From Phyto melanocephala (Eukaryota > Arthropoda > Insecta > Diptera > Rhinophoridae), in NCBI GenBank assembly GCA_941918925.1, contig OW799234.1, positions 106,203,884 to 106,267,883 of the forward strand: DNA of 64,000 nt, given 5' to 3'. A program made the translations under genes and the position numbers. Below, piece after piece: positions 59,216-64,000 of this stretch (positions within the stretch are counted from its first letter, which is position 1; each line of letters starts with the position of its first letter). Below the pieces are notes generated by a model. It ran no database searches, was not told the DNA's origin, and saw only the letters and a program-made list of their open reading frames with translations.

Positions 59216-60291
59216 TATTTTTATTTTTACAGAAGTTGAACAAAGCTTTTGTAACACAGTGACATGATTTTACTTCTAATATAACCTTTCAAAATAAAAG
59301 CTTTTTATGTCTTATTTTTTTCAAAAATTCGTAACCCACCCTCGTACTCAGTTTAGTTGTTTAACATTCATTTAAGTGTAAATTAGTTTTGGTTGTTACA
59401 CACATAGTTTGGAACGAGTAGTGGTTGGCTTAAAACAAAAAGCGTTGATGCGGCCGCACCTTACAAACATTTTTAACATAATTTTTTGACGCGACAACAC
59501 TACATGCATGCATGCATACACTGTTGCGGTAACAATATCTATTTGTTATAAACTACTGCAACAAAAATAACAAAAAGTACGTATAAATATGAATGTGTAA
59601 ATATGCACATAAGTATGTATGTACATGGATTACCCTACTAAAATGTTTATGAAATTATAGTATAACAAAATGTTTTAACGCTTGTAACGGTCCAAACATG
59701 CGCTTGTTATGCTAAATATGTTTGGACTCAAAACAAGAAAATATACATACTTTTGTGTGTCTATGTTATACTTAGTGTGCAGATATTCAAATGAGTTTAA
59801 TAGAAATAATAAGGAATGTCAGGGATTGAATGTAAGAAATCTTTTCCGTAATATTTCTTGTACAAAACTTGAGCATTGTTTCTTCAAATTCGCAAAAAAA
59901 AGTTTAAAACTTAATTAAGAGCGAAATGCTTACGCAATATCAAACGCTAAAATTATGTTTATTTTTTATATTTAATGTTTGATATTCCAGAAACTGGTAT
60001 GAAGTTTTCCAATGCTATCTGCTATTAATCACTATATTGTTCAAAAAAGCTTCTTACGTTATTCGATATCGAACGAAAATATATTTAAGGGTGTACGTTT
60101 TTTACGCTTTTGGTAAATGGACAATAATAAGAAACCTTCAATTTCCGATCGATATCGAATATCGTTATTTTGTTTTCTAATTTTATATGTCTATATGTCC
60201 TAACGTTTTATTTCTTACAGCCTATTTTCGTTCAGCATAAAAAATATCTCTTCTTTTTGTACATAATAACAGTTTTTTTTTACACGCAAAC
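59216..60291. other. AT-rich non-coding stretch
   Basis: No gene recognised. ATATCGAAC / CGATCGATATCGAATATCG near 60063-60165 is a small palindromic tract. Confidence 0.5.
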
Positions 60292-60469
60292 TTAAGCATG
60301 GTTGAGGTCATCAAAATCGAAAAAATATACTTGATTAATTCGTAAAGTGTGTTAAAATTTTCTCAAAAATGTTAGATTCTCTTTTGTACGCGGTTTTTGT
60401 CTTTAACAACAACTTGTATGTCTATTTGAAGAATCCATAAGTGACAATTTATTCTCACTCAGTTATTGA

Positions 60470-61130
60470 GCATTATAGTGTAAACAAAGTTTTTTGCTAT
60501 TTTTTCGAAAATGTCAAATTTTGTCCGACCGAACTATATGCATTAAGTTTTGCATATAGGGAGAGATGGTTTGTGCGGTTCAAAAGTGGTTATTTTGCAA
60601 CGGAAGACAAGGATCGCTTAGACAAGCCAAAAGAGTTTGAAGATCAAGAGTTGTAGATATTGCTCCATGAAGATTGTTGTCAAACTTAAGAAATGCAAAT
60701 GCATTCAGAGCAACTTAAGCAGAAATTTTGAAACGTTTGCAAGCAGCAGGATTAGCAGGGAAATTAAGTAGCATACGCTTTGAAGTCCAGAGACATTGAA
60801 AGACGATTTTAAATGTCAGAAATGCTGCTTAAGCACTATACAAGGAAATTGTTTTTGCAACAATTCATTACCGCGATGAATAATGAATCCATTACGATAA
60901 CCCAAAGTGATCGTATGTGAAGTCAGGCCAAAAAGCCAAATCGACACGAAAGACAACGTAATACTCTATATTTATTGGGACCAAAAGCTTTCTATCTTTT
61001 ACGAGCTGTTTAAGTCAGGCCTGACCATTACAGAGAATCTACACAGAAATTTCCTGAATATCTGGCTAGGCATGAAATGACAACGCTCGTCCACATGTTG
61101 CAATACCTGCTTAAAACTATTTGAAAATAA
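60470..61130 (+). pseudogene. mariner transposase relic
   Basis: RWFVRFKSGYFATEDKDRLD, then KPKEFEDQELEILLHEDCCQ is the N-terminal helix-turn-helix region of mariner-family transposases. Later scraps ALKSRDIERRF, MSEMLLKHYTRK, then AKKPNRHERQRNTLYLLGPK and FPEYLARHEMTTLVHM cover the catalytic core in order. Expected acidic motifs (DEKW, HDNARPH) are lost or mutated. Stops and shifts are frequent; terminal repeats not seen. Confidence 0.74.
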
Positions 61131-61350
61131 GTAGTTGGCAAGTTTTGCCTTATCCGCTTTGTAGTACAGACCTTTCCCCTCATTTTTCTACTACTATTTG
61201 TTGCTTTCGATTTAGAACACTTTGGCTGGAATACGATTAATTTCAGAGCAGGGTATCCGAAATTAGCATGATACGTTTTTGGCCTAAAAAAATTTGCAGT
61301 TTTTTTGGTGCGTAATCCATAAGGTGCAAAACAGATGGGAAAAGGTTATA

Positions 61351-62265
61351 AAGGGTGTCCCAACTAGAACGAAATTTTAAATAAAACAGATATTTAAAAA
61401 AAAATCGTGAAACTTTATTATATCGTAAAGTAGACAGAATGAGGCTATGTATGGAACAATATATCGTGCAGATGGCCGCCGCGGCTTTGCTGGCACACAC
61501 GCGATCTTTTAATGAAATTTTCAATGACCTTTTTGCATAAATGCTGCGGTATTTCATTAATGCAGCGTCCAATTTCCTCTTTTAAGGCTTGAGTCGTCGT
61601 CGGCTTATTCGCGTAAACCATCGACTTCAAAAAACCCCAAAGAAAAAAATCTAAAGGTGTTAAATCACACGATCCAGGCGGCCAATTTTGGTCTCCAAAA
61701 CGCGAAATAACACGACCGGGAAATGACTGATGCAGCAATTGAATTGTTTCTCTGGCTGTATGACATGCTGGCTTCAGTTCCTGAGTCAATTGAAGTTTGT
61801 ATGCATGAAGATGCAAATCTTTCGTCAAAATTTGCTGCATAGTGGATTTGGAGACACCAATTTGCTGAGCTCGGTGTCGAATTGAGGTGGATGGAGTTTG
61901 AGCGACATCATCACGTACAGCTGCGACATTTTCGGTCGATCGACCTGGTCGAAGGCGCGTTGTTGTCTTAACATCACTAACAGACCCAGTTTCGGCAAAT
62001 TTATCAATTAATCTCTTTACAGTTGACTCTTTTGGAGCATTATTGTGACCCCAAATTGATCGCAATTTGCGAACTGTAGCCGCAAAACTTTCACCATTTT
62101 GGTAAAACAATTTCACAATGAGAATGCGTTGTTCATTCGTGTAGCGCTCCATTTTTACTAACCTCGTACCTTCTACTAGCAAACAATAACAATTGTTCAA
62201 ATGTCAAACAATGAAACTTCGAATGGCGCCAAATTTGAAAATTGCGTTCTAGTTGGGACACCCTT
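61351..62265 (-). mobile_element. Short ITm element with perfect terminal repeats (915 bp)
   Basis: The left end AAGGGTGTCCCAACTAGAAC and the reverse of the right end are identical for 21 bases, then similar for about 10 more. TA flanks each side (61349-61350 and 62266-62267), the target duplication of Tc1/mariner-superfamily elements. The element contains one open minus-strand frame (61445-62152). Perfect ends and an open frame indicate the youngest DNA transposon in the window. Confidence 0.86.
61445..62152 (-). CDS. Transposase-derived protein lacking the catalytic core (235 codons)
   Basis: It opens MERYTNEQRILIVKLFYQNG, with two helix-turn-helix segments (about residues 5-50 and 85-110, including TPSTSIRHRAQQIGVSKSTM), which bind the terminal repeats in this superfamily. 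After KLQLTQELKP the frame jumps to ACHTARETIQLLHQSF, removing the block with the first catalytic D and most of the second catalytic motif. It then continues ISRFGDQNWPPGSCDLTPLD and FFLWGFLKSMVYANKP to GGHLHDILFHT. A methionine 16 codons upstream also lies in frame; I prefer 62152 because family proteins start there. The deletion kept the frame. It cannot cut DNA, but could still bind ends. Whether it is expressed is unknown. Confidence 0.7.
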   Translation of the reverse strand: MERYTNEQRILIVKLFYQNGESFAATVRKLRSIWGHNNAPKESTVKRLIDKFAETGSVSDVKTTTRLRPGRSTENVAAVRDDVAQTPSTSIRHRAQQIGVSKSTMQQILTKDLHLHAYKLQLTQELKPACHTARETIQLLHQSFPGRVISRFGDQNWPPGSCDLTPLDFFLWGFLKSMVYANKPTTTQALKEEIGRCINEIPQHLCKKVIENFIKRSRVCQQSRGGHLHDILFHT

Positions 62266-62620
62266 TATATACGAATGGCGATTATTTTAAATAAATTTGT
62301 TTTTTTTAATTTTAACAAAAGCTACATATTTGAAAATTTCCCGCATTTTAGTTGTTTCACTATATCGCCATGATATTATAATTTTTGAAAGCTTATAATT
62401 ATAATATGTTTCTTGTAAAGTCGTCAGACTATGTTTGTTGTAATATTTTTCTTAATCATATTATTTTGAGGACAATTTTATAAAATTTGCCTGAAAAGTA
62501 GACATAAAAAATGAAATTCAAACAAACACTTGGATGCCTATAATTTGCTTAAAATAATTAATTTATATTTTAGAGAGTGTTATATGATCGTCGAGATCAT
62601 GTTCTTTTTTTGCATGTGCA

Positions 62621-64000
62621 TGTATGTATGTATAATAAGCAAACTGTGACTGCCCCAAATGCTGTAATAAACTGTTGCTTTCATGTGTTGCAAGTGTCGT
62701 TTGCGGTTAAAAAAACGTATTTCACTTATAAATTCTATTTTCTACTTTGTTTCTTAGTAAAAATCTAAAACTCCAAATATAAAATGTTATTGGTGATTTC
62801 TGTATGTAGATGTGTATGTTGTTGATTTTTATGATGCTTTTAAAACACTTTAACAAATTGCCAAAAAATGTCATGTGTATTTTAGTTTAGTTTTTGTTTT
62901 AGACTGCGAAATGCAACTTATGCTTTAAAATCAATTAATTACAAAAAATATATATTGAAATTTCTGTGTCTATATATTTAATATCAACGGCAGACAATTG
63001 ATAATATTCACAGAATGTGTCTTAAATATAGTATTTCGCCTCTAAATTGCTTATTGGTATGTAAATTTTATAAAATTGAAAAAATGCAAATAGCTTTTGT
63101 CTGTGCATAGTAAAATGTGAATTCAATGCACTTTAACTTACTGGTGGTGAGGTGATCTGGTTGACGACTACAAACACACATACGGCAGACAGACAGTCAG
63201 ACAGACGGGCTGACATACCTAATGCCTGCTGTTAAGCTTTAAATGTATGTACTGTAACAGAACAAAGTAAATACATACCATTAACTTGTTGACGCTGTTG
63301 TTGTTGTTTTTATGTGCAGTTAGAGGCTCATAGCAAGTGAATGTTTGGAATCCGTTTAAATCATTTTATGATTATTGTGGCATGTTGTAAATATTCTCTC
63401 ACATTCGCAATACGAATTGCCCTAATATGTAGAGCATATTTGACTGAACAAATAGTTTTCATAAGAATGTTGTTGTTCACTTTTATTAATTTAACACGTT
63501 TTTTTTATATTTAGAAAAAAATGCTTTTTTGTTTTTGTTACAACGTTTGTTATTTATTGTTGATTCGCATTTTTATGCCACTTTGTTTTCATGTTTTGCT
63601 TTTTATTTTTATCGTTTTATAATTCAATTCCATATATTTTATGCAAATTGTGGACCGTGATTTAGGATTGTACATGTATTATTTAGATGATGTTGTGTCA
63701 TTATAATACTTGAGGCGTTTTTTGTCGCGTGTTTAGTTTTGATTTATGATGAGGTTGTTAGTGTTGTTTATTGATTCGTATCTAAATATTTATAAATTAT
63801 AAGCGGTATTTTTGAATTAAACAGTGACTCCCAAAAGTTTTAGTAAATTTTCCATATGTGGAAGTAACGAAACAAAAACTAAGTAAAAGTGCTATATTCG
63901 GCCGTGCGAAATCTGTTAATTGCATTAATGGCATGTCATCATGTTCATACAGACTTGTTGTTTGTGATCATGATCGTGGGATGTAGAGTGAATAAACGAA
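62621..64000. other. AT-rich non-coding stretch with a DINE-like 3' scrap
   Basis: At 63880-63915, AAGTAAAAGTGCTATATTCG and GCCGTGCGAAATCTG match the minus-strand 3' end of the DINE-like family, with nothing of its body following. A CAGACAGACAGTCAGACAG tract lies near 63186. No gene recognised before the window ends. Confidence 0.5.

Larger units (their letters stand above)
60292..62620. mobile_element. ACGCAAAGAAAA-family element carrying two nested elements
   Basis: The left end ACACGCAAACTTAAGCATGG pairs with the right end, read in reverse GCACATGCAAAAAAAGAACA. The right part (CATATTATTTTGAGGACAAT, ATTCAAACAAACACTTGGAT) aligns with 48455-48530. Between them lie a mariner relic (60470-61130) and an intact-ended ITm element (61351-62265), so the original element was much shorter. 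Confidence 0.52.

Overview
The window looks like non-coding DNA from a higher fly. It is very AT-rich, full of poly-A/T tracts and CA/CATA microsatellites, and dominated by old and young transposable elements. Many copies of an element resembling the Drosophila DINE-1/INE-1 Helitron group (shared block TTTCCGACCCCATAAAG, then a GTCGATT...GTCTGTCCG block) point to Diptera Brachycera; a calyptrate fly such as a blowfly or muscid is my inference. I found no convincing host gene, tRNA or rRNA gene. Every coding trace I can name belongs to a transposon. The window is either a gene desert or the inside of a very long intron.

Layout. 2.3-3.8 kb: two head-to-tail Helitron-like elements with internal repeats of about 120 bp; the same family recurs at 6.5-7.3 and 30.0-30.6 kb. 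5.1 kb: a hairpin MITE. 8.0-10.1 kb: a TIR element split by a DINE-like insertion. 10.5-11.3 kb: Tc1 transposase relic. 12.7-14.0 kb: non-LTR reverse transcriptase relic with a poly-A end. 14.6-15.3 kb: foldback element with arms of about 200 bp. 16.5-17.5 and 18.8-19.6 kb: DINE-like copies. 19.7-20.35 kb: relic of a Tc1/mariner-superfamily (ITm) transposase whose family also occurs at 36.8, 45.5 and 61.4 kb. 20.9-22.6 kb: two related LTRs. 23.2-24.9 kb: old RNase H-type non-LTR relic with a younger retroposon nested in it. 26.3-28.1 kb: DINE-like element split by a second copy of that retroposon (14-bp target duplication), abutting another Tc1 relic. 31.3-31.9 kb: three different palindromic MITEs in 570 bp. 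32.4-33.5 kb: two more RNase H-type non-LTR relics. 34.5-35.5, 39.6-40.3, 44.4-45.1 and 54.0-54.7 kb: young DINE-like copies. 37.2 and 58.6 kb: pogo-like MITEs. 41.1-42.2 kb: pogo-like relic with a nested pogo-like MITE. 42.3-42.7 kb: TIR element. 60.3-62.6 kb: TIR element holding a mariner relic and a short ITm element with perfect terminal repeats and an open 235-codon frame that lacks the catalytic core.

The elements do not form a pathway. Their relationship is chronological: nestings at 8.0-10.1, 23.2-24.9, 26.3-27.3, 41.1-41.8 and 60.3-62.6 kb order the insertions. All family names come from motif recognition by eye. Boundaries are approximate unless a terminal repeat or target duplication is quoted.
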